From positions 1 through 46,887 of the forward strand of contig DUZQ01000014.1 of NCBI GenBank assembly GCA_013349435.1: 46,887 nucleotides of DNA, in the 5' to 3' direction. Below are positions 24,701 to 37,600 of this stretch, in pieces. Source of the stretch: Planctomycetota bacterium (GTDB lineage Bacteria; Planctomycetota; Phycisphaerae; Sedimentisphaerales; Anaerohalosphaeraceae). Made by a program: the position numbers and the translations under genes. Position 1 is the first letter of the stretch. The number at the start of each line of letters is the position of its first letter. The notes under the pieces were generated by a model, which saw nothing but the letters and a program-made list of their open reading frames with translations, had not been told where the DNA came from and ran no database searches.

Positions 24701-25401
24701 TCGTTCTCGCCCCCTGCCGTCTCGTCCGAAGTACCCCGGGTTTGCCGGCCCATCCTGGGAAAACTCACGACAAAATTTTGCATCATTATCCTTGCCTTTT
24801 TCTCGTCATCACTCGTTCGTCCCATCAGGCTCACTTCCACAAGCTCCGGAAGCATACTTTGCTCAGGCTCCCACTGAATCTGCCATTCGCTGCCGTCAAA
24901 AAACTGCACATCAAAAGCAACAATATCCGCCGCTATAACCGTCAATACCCCCCCCTGCAATTCAATGTCATCCTCCATACCAACTATCGGACACAACCTT
25001 CGCATGAGTACTGTTCTTTCCTTTTCGTCTTTTTCTTCTTTATGGAGGAAGTATTGCACTTCATAAATATCACCCTCCGGCTGCCCCGGCCTGGCCGGTC
25101 CGGCGCCTACAACCCGCATAGTAAGGTCCGTCGCAAATCCGCCGGTGGTCTCAGAGATAACACCCACAAGTTTAGTCGCATCGGCATCGGTATCTCTGTA
25201 CAGATTCATCATATCAGTACGCATCACATCAGCGGCGAACCTCAGCTCCTCGGCGCAGATGCAGTTGGCATCGAGCCTTTCGGTGGTACCCGTTACGGTT
25301 CGCAACGTCCCCAGGGCAACAAGCGCAATAAATCCGCCGAGCACCGAGGCCACCATCACCTCAACTAAAGTAAAACCCTTTCTATCGCGTCCCGCTTCCA
25401 C
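24697..25401 (-). CDS. gspJ: T2SS minor pseudopilin GspJ
   Basis: GspJ is a minor pseudopilin of the tip complex with GspI and GspK. The 234-residue product starts at a GTG, with a short leader and the cleavage-helix motif RKGFTLVEVMVASVL (G9/F10, Glu at +5). The globular part has the EELRFAADVMRTDMMNL helix seen in GspJ-like proteins. The gene overlaps gspI by 20 bases and gspK by four. A GGGAAGGCG before the GTG is the likely ribosome-binding site. Confidence 0.85.
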   Translation of the reverse strand: MEAGRDRKGFTLVEVMVASVLGGFIALVALGTLRTVTGTTERLDANCICAEELRFAADVMRTDMMNLYRDTDADATKLVGVISETTGGFATDLTMRVVGAGPARPGQPEGDIYEVQYFLHKEEKDEKERTVLMRRLCPIVGMEDDIELQGGVLTVIAADIVAFDVQFFDGSEWQIQWEPEQSMLPELVEVSLMGRTSDDEKKARIMMQNFVVSFPRMGRQTRGTSDETAGGENE

Positions 25402-25855
25402 CTTCGCCTTCCCTATTATCTGAACTCGGCGCTGACTCTCCGCTGTCGCTCGAAAGCTGCGTGCTGCCTGTGCCGTTAAAAACCGTTGCCGCCGATACCT
25501 GCCCTGCCCGACCGCCGGCGGACCAGGAAACTAACATATCAACCCGGTAAATATTGTCCGCCTCGCCTTCGGTTATATTGCTGCTCCAGTAGTAAACAGT
25601 ACCGCCTTCGTCGTCATCGCCGAAGCTGCCTTCCGTTTGCCCGGCCTCCATGAATTGCTCTACCCCGATATAGTCAATCAAGGCTAACTGCCTGTCCAAT
25701 AACTGCCAGGCTGTTTCGTTTTCTCTGTTTAGCTTCACACCACCAAGGCTCCTGTTTCCGATAGCGCAAATCGTAACGACCGCACCGCTCAAAAGAACCG
25801 CCGCAACTATCATCTCTATCAGGCTAAAACCTTTTCTGCTATCCGCCGTTACCAT
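25382..25855 (-). CDS. gspI: T2SS minor pseudopilin GspI
   Basis: The 157-residue protein has the prepilin motif RKGFSLIEMIVAAVLLSG (cleavage before F, Glu +5), then a helix and a small beta domain typical of GspI. The C-terminal 40 residues are Ser/Gly-rich and low-complexity. The gene overlaps gspH by seven bases and gspJ by 20, so translation is probably coupled. Assignment between GspI and GspH rests on gene order and size. Confidence 0.8.
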   Translation of the reverse strand: MVTADSRKGFSLIEMIVAAVLLSGAVVTICAIGNRSLGGVKLNRENETAWQLLDRQLALIDYIGVEQFMEAGQTEGSFGDDDEGGTVYYWSSNITEGEADNIYRVDMLVSWSAGGRAGQVSAATVFNGTGSTQLSSDSGESAPSSDNREGEGGSGTR

Positions 25856-26430
25856 TGTTCCGCGTCCAAATCGAACACTTCAAGCCCCGTCTCCATAGCC
25901 TCGCCCGGTTCTATGCGTCCCTTCCCCGTCGCCGCCGAGATATATACCGTACAATGATTTTTCCCGTCACCAATCTGCAAAACACTCATGTCGGCCGTTC
26001 CGTTAGGCCGAAATACTACCACATTTTCGCTCTCAGCATCGGTGTAGAGAGCCCTGGACGTTATCTGAATCTCTTCAAACCTGACATCGCCGGCAAACTG
26101 ACGCGGCTTCGAATAATGATTTGTTATAACCTCCCGGCCGTCCTGGGCCTGTGAATCCGAACCAGGGGCCGTCAGCAAGAAACTGTTGTTGGTTTTGTCC
26201 AGCATCAACCTGCAACTCGCCTGCTTTTCAACAGCGATAACCCTTGCATATTTCGCCGCCAAGAGAACCTCCCTTGCCGCCTTTTCAACCAGCATACGCT
26301 TATAAGTGCCGAAGTACATCACCCCCGAGGCACCCGCCACAAGGGCAATAATGCTCACCACAAGCAACATCTCTATTATGGTAAAACCGGCTCCGTGATA
26401 TCGATACCTTTGTCCGACTCGTTTAATCAT
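25849..26430 (-). CDS. gspH: T2SS minor pseudopilin GspH
   Basis: The 193-residue product has a short basic leader and GAGFTIIEMLLVVSIIALV, with the cleavage site before F and Glu at +5. The globular part (AREVLLAAKYARVIAVEKQASCRL, then VVFRPNGTADMS) matches the GspH/FimT pattern. It overlaps gspG by eight bases. It is a minor subunit of the pseudopilus, acting in the periplasm after processing by a prepilin peptidase not in this window. Confidence 0.85.
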   Translation of the reverse strand: MIKRVGQRYRYHGAGFTIIEMLLVVSIIALVAGASGVMYFGTYKRMLVEKAAREVLLAAKYARVIAVEKQASCRLMLDKTNNSFLLTAPGSDSQAQDGREVITNHYSKPRQFAGDVRFEEIQITSRALYTDAESENVVVFRPNGTADMSVLQIGDGKNHCTVYISAATGKGRIEPGEAMETGLEVFDLDAEQW

Positions 26431-26842
26431 TATAAATGTCTTCGTCGTCCGTACCTTCCTGGCCGCCCTCCATCTTGTCCGCTCCGTAACTAATCAGGTC
26501 GAAGCTACCGGCGTTGATTACGCCTTCGGCAACGTACTCATAAGGATTGTCCCACGGGTCGAGAAGGTCGCTTTGCTTAAGATAGCTGCCGTTCCACTTC
26601 TCTTCTAGCTCGGCAGGAGCAATCAAAAGCGCCTCAAGTCCTTCATCCTGCGTAGGAAACCTGCCACAGTCGTAGAAAAACCTGCCGAGCGCGCTTTCGA
26701 TAATCGCCATCTTGCTCTTTGCTATGTCCCGTCTGGCCTTACCGAGCCCCTTAAACATACGCGGAACAACAAATACCGCAAGCATCCCGATAATTATTAC
26801 CACGGTAAGCACTTCTATTATCGTGAATCCCTTGTTTCGCAT
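26423..26842 (-). CDS. gspG: T2SS major pseudopilin GspG
   Basis: GspG is the main pseudopilus subunit. The 139-residue protein starts MRNKGFTIIEVLTVVIIIGML, a very short leader followed by F with Glu at +5. The GspG signature follows: ALGRFFYDCGRFPTQDEGLEALL and LLDPWDNPYEYV, which are typical of the calcium-binding GspG fold. An AAAGGAA lies upstream of the ATG. The C-terminal tail is acidic. Confidence 0.93.
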   Translation of the reverse strand: MRNKGFTIIEVLTVVIIIGMLAVFVVPRMFKGLGKARRDIAKSKMAIIESALGRFFYDCGRFPTQDEGLEALLIAPAELEEKWNGSYLKQSDLLDPWDNPYEYVAEGVINAGSFDLISYGADKMEGGQEGTDDEDIYND

Positions 26843-26862
26843 ATCGAGTTCCTTTCCTGTCT

Positions 26863-28152
26863 CTAAAGCCCGACACCGCCAAGTTCCATAACCACAATAG
26901 GCAGCAGTGTCGCAGCGATAATAAATCCGATAATTAAAGCCAGCAGCAATATCAGCACCGCCGGAAAAATCGCCATAAATCTCGTTACAGCCGCGTCGGC
27001 GGCCTCATCAAACGTATCAGCGGCGTTCAATAAGAGTTCATCGAGTTTGCCCGTCTGCTCTCCGACAGAGACTATCTGAACCAAAAGCGGCGGAAATAGC
27101 CCGCTTCGCCCCAAAGGCTCGGCAAGTGCCTCGCCGGTTTTCACCTTAGCTGCCACCTCGTCAATCTCTCTGCCCAACTGTTCGTTGCCTAATGTATCAC
27201 GAACAACGCCGAGCGCACTTAGTATTGTGATGCCGCTTTTTGTAAGAGCACCCAACGTCCGTGCGAATCTGCCTACAGCTATCGTCCGAAGGACAGGGCC
27301 TAAGACCGGTATCTTCAATTTGAAAACGTCCCATCTGAACCTTCCTTCGGGGCTTCTTTTCCATCTCGTTAGCCAATATACCCCCCCCGCTGCCGCAACT
27401 GCCACAAGCCAGCCAAACCGTATAAGAAAATCGCTCATCCCCATCAGCATCCGTGTCGGCAAAGGCAACACCGCAACACCGCCCGAAATAGTATTGATTA
27501 TCCTCGGCAGTATCGCCGTTATGACGATAATCACCGAGATAAAACCGATGCCCAATACGAATATGGGATAGGCAGACGCGTTTTTCATGTTGGTACTTAT
27601 CTTCTCATCCCTGTCGAGAAGTCGTGCCAATTGCGTCATTGTCTCATCAAGGATTCCCCCTGTCTCACCCACGCGCACCATCGATATGTACAGCCGGCTG
27701 AAAACCCGGGGCCTTTTGGCCATCGCTTCTGAAAGAGATTCACCTGCACGAACGGCATCGGCCAGAGCACCAAGAAGCTCCTTTACCGATGTCTTGTTTT
27801 GCTGAGCGCCGATTATCTCAATCGCGTCAAGAACGGCAAGGCCCGCCCGCAAAGCGGTGCTAAGTTGACTTGTAACTGCTAAAAGGTCTTTGCCGCTTAT
27901 CCTGCCTGAGCCGATGCTTGGCCATTTTAATTCCACCCTGCCAAGAAACCGAGGAATTGCACCTTCAGCCACGGTTGCAGCCGATCCTGACGTCTCAACC
28001 AAATCTGTGGCAAAGTAATCCATCTGAGCCAGTTGGGCTACCGCATCTCGTCTGTCCACTGATTCCACGGTGCCGCTTATCGGCTTGCCCGCTCCATCGA
28101 ATCCCTTATAGCTAAACTGAACCAAAGACCAACCTTGAAACCTAATTACCAA
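26863..28152 (-). CDS. gspF: T2SS inner-membrane platform protein GspF
   Basis: GspF is the polytopic core of the assembly platform. The protein has two T2SSF domains (about 85-210 and 290-415) with the conserved LSTALRAGLAVLDAI and ALTKSGITILSALGVVRDTLGN segments, and three membrane helices near 190, 240 and 400. The N-terminal part (LVQFSYKGFDGAGKPISGTV) matches the usual start. The start codon is uncertain: TTG at 28152 is the longest, but TTG at 28125, just before VQFSYKG, fits the family better and has GG-rich sequence upstream. Confidence 0.92.
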   Translation of the reverse strand: MVIRFQGWSLVQFSYKGFDGAGKPISGTVESVDRRDAVAQLAQMDYFATDLVETSGSAATVAEGAIPRFLGRVELKWPSIGSGRISGKDLLAVTSQLSTALRAGLAVLDAIEIIGAQQNKTSVKELLGALADAVRAGESLSEAMAKRPRVFSRLYISMVRVGETGGILDETMTQLARLLDRDEKISTNMKNASAYPIFVLGIGFISVIIVITAILPRIINTISGGVAVLPLPTRMLMGMSDFLIRFGWLVAVAAAGGVYWLTRWKRSPEGRFRWDVFKLKIPVLGPVLRTIAVGRFARTLGALTKSGITILSALGVVRDTLGNEQLGREIDEVAAKVKTGEALAEPLGRSGLFPPLLVQIVSVGEQTGKLDELLLNAADTFDEAADAAVTRFMAIFPAVLILLLALIIGFIIAATLLPIVVMELGGVGL

Positions 28153-28167
28153 ATACGACCTATCAAC

Positions 28168-29901
28168 TCATTCATCATCGATACCCTGGGTTACACGCAG
28201 CACCTCTTCTGCGGTTGTGATACCCGTTAATATCTTTTCGATACCGTCGTGGCGCATACTCACGAGACCCGGCCCGGCTGCTTTGACAATCTTCTCGGTT
28301 GTCGGCCTGGACGCAATTAATTTGCGAAGTTTGTCCGATATCCTCAAAAGCTCGAATATTCCTATTCTGCCGCGCATCCCGGTATTGTTACACTCGTCAC
28401 ATCCCGTACCGTGATACAACTCGGCATCGGAATCAATCGTAACCGAATTACTCAAACGCCTGACAAGAGCTTCATCAGGCTTATAACGGCTTCTGCACTT
28501 TGGACATATCCTTCGTACCAGTCTTTGCGCAAGCACTCCTTCAAGTGAGCTTGCAAGGAGAAATGGTTCCACGCCCATGTCAATCAGACGAGTTACCGCC
28601 CCCGCAGAATCATTTGTATGGAGTGTCGAAAATACAAGGTGGCCGGTAAGGGCCGCCCTTATGGCGATGTCCGCCGTTTCTCTGTCTCGAATCTCCCCAA
28701 CCATTATTATATTCGGATCCTGTCGAAGGATATGACGAAGTCCTCTGCTGAAAGTCAGCCCACGCCGGGGATTAACGGGCATCTGAATAATCCCGTCAAG
28801 CTGATACTCCACCGGGTCCTCAATCGTGATTATCTTAAGACTCGGCGAATATATCCTGTTTAGTGCCGCATACAATGTTGTTGTCTTGCCGCTGCCGGTC
28901 GGGCCGGTAACGAGTACAATACCATGAGCCTTACTCAGGCATTGCCTGAATTCTCCTAACGTATGTGCGTTCATCCCAAGGTCTTCGAGACTTATCAAGG
29001 CGCTGCTTCTGTCTAAGATTCGCATAGTCACCGATTCACCGAATATGGTCGGCACAGTCGAGACGCGGATATCAATCTTGCCCATTTTGCCTGCAAACTC
29101 GATGTGCCCGTCCTGAGGCACAAAGCGCTCTGCGATATTCATATGAGCCATGATTTTGATACGCGATACAATCGCGGCGTGAAGCTTCTTGGGAGAGCTT
29201 GATTTATCCATCAGCATACCATCGATGCGGTATTTTATTTTCAATTCCGTCTCGAAAGGCTCTATATGAACGTCGCTTGCCCTTGCATCAATCGCCTCTA
29301 ACAAAACAAGGTTGACAAGATTCACAAGAGACGGCTGTCTCGCCAATTCATGCAATTTAGCGGCCGATATCTCTCCATTGCCGTTTTCTTCGCCCCCGGT
29401 TTCCGATTTTTTGTCCTCCGGTGCAAGGTTGGCCAACATCCTCGCCACGTTACTGCCGTAAAACTTTAATATCGCCTGCTCCATATCGGGGCCGCTCCCA
29501 TAACACCGATTAATGGAACAGCCGGTAACAAGCCGCAAATCCTCTACCGCCTGCATCTCAAAAGGGTCCGCCATTGCCACCATCAATTTCCCGTCCTTCT
29601 TTGACAAAGGCAAAATATTGTATTTGCTTACCAATTCGGCTGGAACCATACCCAGCACATTAGGCTCTATCGAAATATTCTCAAGGCCTGCCTTTTCAAT
29701 TCCAGCCTGCTCACTAAGTGCTTCATTTAACTGCGATTGACTGATATATCCAAGCTCTATGAGAATCCGGCCTAATTTGCGACCTTTACGCTTTTGCTGC
29801 TCCAGGAGCGCATATTCCAGCCCTGTATCATCCAGATATGACTTTTCGCAAAGTAACTGCCCCAATTTCTTTCTTGAAGACAATGCTCTAATACCCTTCA
29901 T
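28168..29901 (-). CDS. gspE: T2SS/T4P assembly ATPase GspE
   Basis: GspE powers pseudopilus assembly. The 577-residue product has an N-terminal MshEN/T2SSE_N-like domain (about 1-160). The ATPase core follows with Walker A GPTGSGKTT (about 332-340), an Asp-rich box (TIEDPVEYQ), Walker B IIMVGEIRD and a His box TLHTNDSAGA. The tetracysteine zinc module CPKC...CDECNNTGMRGR is present. It opens the operon. The ATG at 29901 is chosen; a GTG one codon earlier (29904) is equally possible. No strong ribosome-binding site is visible. Confidence 0.95.
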   Translation of the reverse strand: MKGIRALSSRKKLGQLLCEKSYLDDTGLEYALLEQQKRKGRKLGRILIELGYISQSQLNEALSEQAGIEKAGLENISIEPNVLGMVPAELVSKYNILPLSKKDGKLMVAMADPFEMQAVEDLRLVTGCSINRCYGSGPDMEQAILKFYGSNVARMLANLAPEDKKSETGGEENGNGEISAAKLHELARQPSLVNLVNLVLLEAIDARASDVHIEPFETELKIKYRIDGMLMDKSSSPKKLHAAIVSRIKIMAHMNIAERFVPQDGHIEFAGKMGKIDIRVSTVPTIFGESVTMRILDRSSALISLEDLGMNAHTLGEFRQCLSKAHGIVLVTGPTGSGKTTTLYAALNRIYSPSLKIITIEDPVEYQLDGIIQMPVNPRRGLTFSRGLRHILRQDPNIIMVGEIRDRETADIAIRAALTGHLVFSTLHTNDSAGAVTRLIDMGVEPFLLASSLEGVLAQRLVRRICPKCRSRYKPDEALVRRLSNSVTIDSDAELYHGTGCDECNNTGMRGRIGIFELLRISDKLRKLIASRPTTEKIVKAAGPGLVSMRHDGIEKILTGITTAEEVLRVTQGIDDE

Positions 29902-30644
29902 CACAAATCCAGAGAAAGCCTAAAACGTAATTCTATATAACTAAAGGGCTTATATCAAGAAAATCCGTCTTTTCTTTAGGCGCAGACTTATTATTCAAAA
30001 ACGCCTCTATTATATAGACGCTCAGCAAGAGGATTTTGTTACAAAGTTTTGGGACAGCCCCCTATTTATCATTACTTTAGAGTTAAAATACTTAAAAAAA
30101 TATATTGCTACCCCACACTAAAGTTAAAGCACGAATAATAAGGAAGTGCGCAATTTTTATACGCCCGTTTGAACATAGTAATGAGCACCCCGGCTTGTAC
30201 AAGTTTGTATCGCTCGGCACATAACCGGCGCTACAGCTACCACCTTGGCAAGTTCATCAGGCCGGAACTTTTCCCGAACAACGGAACAGCCGCTGCGCAA
30301 ATTCCCAATTTATAGTGTTACCAGTTGAATTTTACCGCCTGTACTGAGCAGCGTCGAAGGGTTTGCTCGTGGGTAAGAACCTTTACAACAACAGCTTACA
30401 TTCCCACTCGCAGGAATTTTTTACCCTTAAGCGTATAGAAAGAAGTGATTCATATTGTGTGAAGCATAATTAAAAGAACCACACCCTGAATATGCATATA
30501 GTGAACGTGTACCTGTGTACCAGGTCAAGTCTTCATTATTTAACGAAAAACAAAGGTCATCTTTAATTGGTGCCGCCAAGGTTTGCATGAGGGCCAGAGG
30601 CGATTATAATCGGCTTGGTTGGTTTTTATATATCAAAGGTCAAT
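29902..30644. other. Divergent gap between gspE and lpxB, no gene seen
   Basis: About 740 bases without a convincing gene. It is AT-rich near 30060-30150 with two similar blocks, actttagagttaaaa and actaaagttaaagc, which could be part of divergent promoters but cannot be fixed. The last bases hold AAAGGT upstream of the lpxB ATG. A 30-odd-codon open frame on the minus strand near 30150-30330 is not convincing. Confidence 0.5.
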
Positions 30645-31811
30645 ATGGGACAGGAAAAGAAAAAGCGAATATTTATTAGTGCGTGTGAGCAGAGCGCAGA
30701 TGCCCATTGTGCGGCCTTGATAAGGGCGGTTGCAAAAAAAACAGGCGATAATATCGATGGGGTCGGCCTGGGCGGACAAAAGATGGCTCAGGCCCGGTGC
30801 GATATATTGGCTGACGTGAGCAAGCGGGCGGTGATGATATACAATGCCTTCGGCAAGGTGGGATACTATTATAAGATTTTGAAACAGGTCCGTGATTACT
30901 TCAAAAGCCACCGCGTGGACCTGGTGATTGTGTGTGATTCGCCGGCGTTTAACTTTCACGTGGCAAAAATTGGGAAAAGGGCAGGAGCAGGTGTATTGTA
31001 TTATGTGGCACCTCAACTTTGGGCGTGGGCCCCGTGGCGGATATGGAAGCTTAGGAAGAGGTGCGATAAATTGGCCTGTATTTTGCCCTTCGAGGAGAAG
31101 TGGTTTGCAGGGCGGGGTATTGATGCGAAGTTTGTGGGCAATCCGCTGTTTGATGATATGACTATAAAAGTTGATAAAGATTGCATGAAGTACGCGGGAT
31201 ATGACCCGGCCAGGGCAAAAATATTGCTTTTGCCGGGATCACGGGCTGCGGAGATAAGGCTGCTCTGGCCTGCGATGCAAAGGATAGCCGGCAGGATAAG
31301 CGACCGCTGGGGCGGGGTGAAATTTACCGCTATAGCGGTGGATGAAGAGAAGCTCAGGATGCTGAAAGAAAACGTCACCGGCCCCGTCGAATATGAATAT
31401 ACAACATCAGAGGTGACGACCGAGGCAAAAAAGGCGGACTTTGCATTAGTCGCAAGCGGAAGCGCGACGCTTCAGGTGGCAGCGGCGGGCTGTCCAATGG
31501 TTATCATGTATCAGTCAAGCAGGATTTTGTGGCATCTTGTTGGTAAGTGGCTGACCAGGACAAGGTATCTTAGTCTTGTGAATATCTTGGCGAGGGGAGA
31601 GCTGGTGAACGAGTTTATGCCTTACTTTACGTCAACCGAGCCGATTTCCGGAAAATGTGTCCGCCTAATAGCCAGTAAGAATCGACTCATCAGACAGAGC
31701 AGAGAACTGGTGAATCTCGTGGAGCCTTTGGCCAGGGGCAATGCATCAGATAATGTAGCCGAGATGGCGCTGGAGATGATGGATAAGGGGGGAAGATATT
31801 TTCCTTTGTGA
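30645..31811 (+). CDS. lpxB: Lipid-A-disaccharide synthase
   Basis: LpxB condenses UDP-2,3-diacylglucosamine with lipid X to form the lipid A disaccharide at the inner membrane. The 388-residue product shows the family start KKRIFISACEQSADAHCA (usually AGExSGD). It then has VDLVIVCDSPAFNF, the YYVAPQLWAWAPWR motif and a GSRAAEI nucleotide-binding loop, with ASGSATLQVA in the C-terminal half. The usual GExSGD start motif is changed to CEQSADAH, with the Glu kept. The start ATG at 30645 has AAAGGT upstream; an upstream TTG is rejected. The gene stands alone. Confidence 0.93.
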   Translation: MGQEKKKRIFISACEQSADAHCAALIRAVAKKTGDNIDGVGLGGQKMAQARCDILADVSKRAVMIYNAFGKVGYYYKILKQVRDYFKSHRVDLVIVCDSPAFNFHVAKIGKRAGAGVLYYVAPQLWAWAPWRIWKLRKRCDKLACILPFEEKWFAGRGIDAKFVGNPLFDDMTIKVDKDCMKYAGYDPARAKILLLPGSRAAEIRLLWPAMQRIAGRISDRWGGVKFTAIAVDEEKLRMLKENVTGPVEYEYTTSEVTTEAKKADFALVASGSATLQVAAAGCPMVIMYQSSRILWHLVGKWLTRTRYLSLVNILARGELVNEFMPYFTSTEPISGKCVRLIASKNRLIRQSRELVNLVEPLARGNASDNVAEMALEMMDKGGRYFPL

Positions 31812-31833
31812 TGTTATCTGGATAGTAAATAAT

Positions 31834-31864
31834 AACTCAAACTGAGCGATGGTCGGTTTGAGTT
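31834..31864 (+). terminator. Possible terminator after lpxB
   Basis: A nine-base stem aactcaaac/gtttgagtt (31834-31842 with 31856-31864) with a 13-base loop lies 22 bases after the lpxB stop, followed by tgttag. The stem is perfect but AT-rich and the T run is short, so it may be a weak terminator. Confidence 0.45.
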
Positions 31865-32087
31865 TGTTAGCTCTGCGGCCTTTGGTGGCTTTTATCTGTT
31901 TTCCAAAGTCCGGCTTTGTTGTATCGCTGTCGGAACTTTTACCTAAACAAAGAACGCCGTTCTTCCTATGATTGGGGATTTTGCAAGGAGATTGCGAAGG
32001 AAAGTCTGTGCCGGTCAGACATAAAATCGGCCGCCGGGGTGCTTAAAACTTACAGAGACCGATTTGATTAACTGTGAAAAACTTATT

Positions 32088-34509
<2,422 letters not shown>

Positions 34510-34688
34510 TCAAAGCTTTTTTAATTATAGTTAAAACAACTGACAAATCAATTACCTAGTCGAATCTGGGTTATTCAGGCTCAGGTTTTTATATTTACAA
34601 AAGGCCAGAGTAAATGGAAGATGGGTTTTGGCATGAATATTTAAGCTAAGAAAGCAAGACACAACATGACTTTCAGGGAGATAATATA

Positions 34689-37600
34689 ATGTTATTTAGG
34701 GATTATAGATTACTGTTAATTACCTTCACAGCTATAAGTCTGAATGTTTCATGTAGCAGGTTTGAACATGAAAATAAGACCTCCATAAGTAGCCCACTTA
34801 AAAAGGTTGCAGGGCTCGGCGAGCAAATCGGAACAATTCGAAGAAGAAAGATATTCAATGCCGGTTGGAGATTCGTTAAAGAAGACATAAAAAACGCACA
34901 GGCTTTCGATTTCGATGATTCCAACTGGAGAGTTCTAAATGTGCCCCATGACTGGGCGATAGAAGGGCCTTTTACAAAAGATGTTTCTTTCCAAGGGGGC
35001 TATTTACCTTATCCCGGTGTCGGCTGGTACCGTAAAACATTTGAGATACCTTCGGATGCACAATACGTTAGAATCCAGTTCGATGGTGTTATGCGTGATG
35101 CTAAGGTGTGGCTAAATGGAAAATACATCGGCCATTGGCCTTACGGTTATTCATCGTTTTCGTTTGATCTTACCGAACATGTGCAGAGAGGTCGGAAAAA
35201 CGTGCTTGCAGTGAGGGTTGAAAACGAAGATGAGTCATCGCGGTGGTATCCCGGTTCGGGTATTTATCGCAATGTATGGCTTACCTTTACCGGTCCGGTT
35301 CATGTTGGGCATTGGGGGACCTTTGTCACATCGGAAAGGATTACCAACAAGAGCGCTTTTGTTAATGTAAAGACACAAGTAGAAAATCAAGGAAAAAAGG
35401 CCGAGCAAGTAACTTTAGAAACGGTCATTTATAATGCGCAGGGAAAAAAAGTTGCAAAGAACACTACCAAGAAACGAATTGATAAAAAAGCAAATAAGGA
35501 ATTTGAACAGGAGCTGAAGGTAATTAAACCGATTCGATGGGACATAAACAATCCTTATTTATACAAGGCAGTCAGCATTGTAAAAATCGACGACGAGTTG
35601 GTTGACCAATATGAGACAAGATTCGGAATTCGCACGTTCCGTTTCGATGCCGATGAAGGTTTCTTTTTGAACGGCAGGCTTATCAAGATAAAAGGCGTCA
35701 ATCTTCATCACGGCCTGGGGCCATTGGGGATTGCTTTTTCGAGACGAGCAGCCGGGCGGCAGTTGGAAATAATGAAGGAAATGGGTTGTAATGCGATACG
35801 TACAGCACATAATCCACCGGCGCCCGAGCAGCTTGAATTGTGTGATGAAATGGGTCTGTTGGTTATGGATGAGACGTTTGATGAGTGGAAAAAGCCCAAG
35901 GTTCCGAACGGTTATAACAAACTCTTCGATAAGTGGGCTGAAAAAGATACCCGGGCCCTTTTGAAACGGGATCGTAACCACCCCTGTATTATCCTGTGGA
36001 GCACGGGCAACGAGATACCGGAGTTGCATACCAAGCAGGGCAAAAAGAACGCGAGGATGTTTGCCGAGATATGTCGTAAAATGGACCCGACGAGGCCGGT
36101 GTCGTCGGGTATTCATCTTTCTATTAAGCTGGATGAGGAATTAGCGGATTCTTTTGATGTGCTCGGATTAAATTATTGGCAAGACCGATACGAGAAAATC
36201 CATAATGAATTTCCCAAGAAGCCTTTGCTATCCACGGAATCATCGGCGGTAATCAGCACCCGCGGCGAGTATCACTTCCCGGTAAAGCGGGTGCCCGGAG
36301 GTTATCGAGATAAGTCGTTGCAAATTTCATCTTATGATATTGCGAATTGCGGTTTTGGAGACCTTCCTGATGTAGAGTTTAAGTTACAGCAGGAGTATCG
36401 GTGGCTGATGGGTGAGTTCGTGTGGTCGGGCTTCGATTATCATGGTGAGCCTGACCCTTATGAAGACATGTGGCCGGCGCATAGCAGTTATTTCGGCATT
36501 CTTGATATGTGCGGATTTAAGAAGGACCGTTTTTATCTATACCAGAGCCAGTGGACGAATGAACCGATGATTCATTTACTTCCGCACTGGAACTGGAATG
36601 GCCGAGAAGGTGAAGTTACACCGGTTTATTGTTATACAAATTGTGCACGAGCAGAACTTTTTGTTAATGGAAGGTCGTTGGGGAAGAAAGAAAAGAAAAT
36701 GGGCGAATATCGCCTGAAATGGAATGAAGTAGTTTACAAGCCGGGTAGCATAAAAGCTGTCGGTTACGATGATAATGGAAATGTGTTGTGTCAGAAAGAG
36801 ATAAGAACGGCCGGAAGGCCTTATAGGATTGAGCTTGTCGCTGACAGAGAAACGTTTACCGCAGATGGTAAAGACCTGTGTTTCGTGACTGTTAAAGTCG
36901 TTGATAAGGAAGGTCATCTGTGCCCAGAAGCTGATAATCTTGTTTACTTTAATATTGAAGGCAGGGGCCAGGTCGCCTGTGTCGGCAATGGTAATCCGAT
37001 TAGTCACGAAAGTTATCAGGCAAAACAGCGCAAAGCATTTCACGGTTTGTGTCTGGTAGTTGTCAGATCGACAAAGCACAATGGTAACATCAGCCTGACT
37101 GCAAATTCCGATGGATTGAAGGAAGGAGAAATTTTACTGCTAACCGAGGATAACTCTGTCGAAATTCCGGCAATGCAGTGGCATAAAGGGCATGGCACCG
37201 ACAACGGCGACCATGTTCATTACGGTATGCAAACCAGCGACGGCGGTTATATCATGGCAGGACAGACCTCCGAAGGAAGGAGAGGTTCCTCTGATATGCT
37301 CGTTGTCAAGACGGATATGAATGGGGATTTAGAGTGGCAAAAGATTATTTGTACACCTAAACTGCCTGACTACGCTAATTTTGTGATGGAAATTTCAGAT
37401 GGTTTCATTGTTGCAGGGGCGCTGGCTGTTTCAGGCGACCAGGACAGGGCCCTTGTAAAGCTTGATGCCTCGGGGAACATAGTATGGCAAAGGACCTATC
37501 CTCACACAGACAATGATGAAATTCGAGGTGTAGATGAAACCGAAGATGGAGGGCTAATCTCCACAGGATATGTTGGCAGCAAGAGAAGAGGTTATCTGTT

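Noticed and set aside
24586..25368. 260-codon plus-strand frame antisense to gspJ and gspK
   Set aside because: Starts in the palindromic element and follows codon-pattern noise on the antisense of two clear pseudopilin genes.
30150..30330. Minus-strand open frame VVREKFRPDELAKVV near the divergent gap
   Set aside because: Short, begins after a stop without a start or ribosome-binding site, and matches no family I know.
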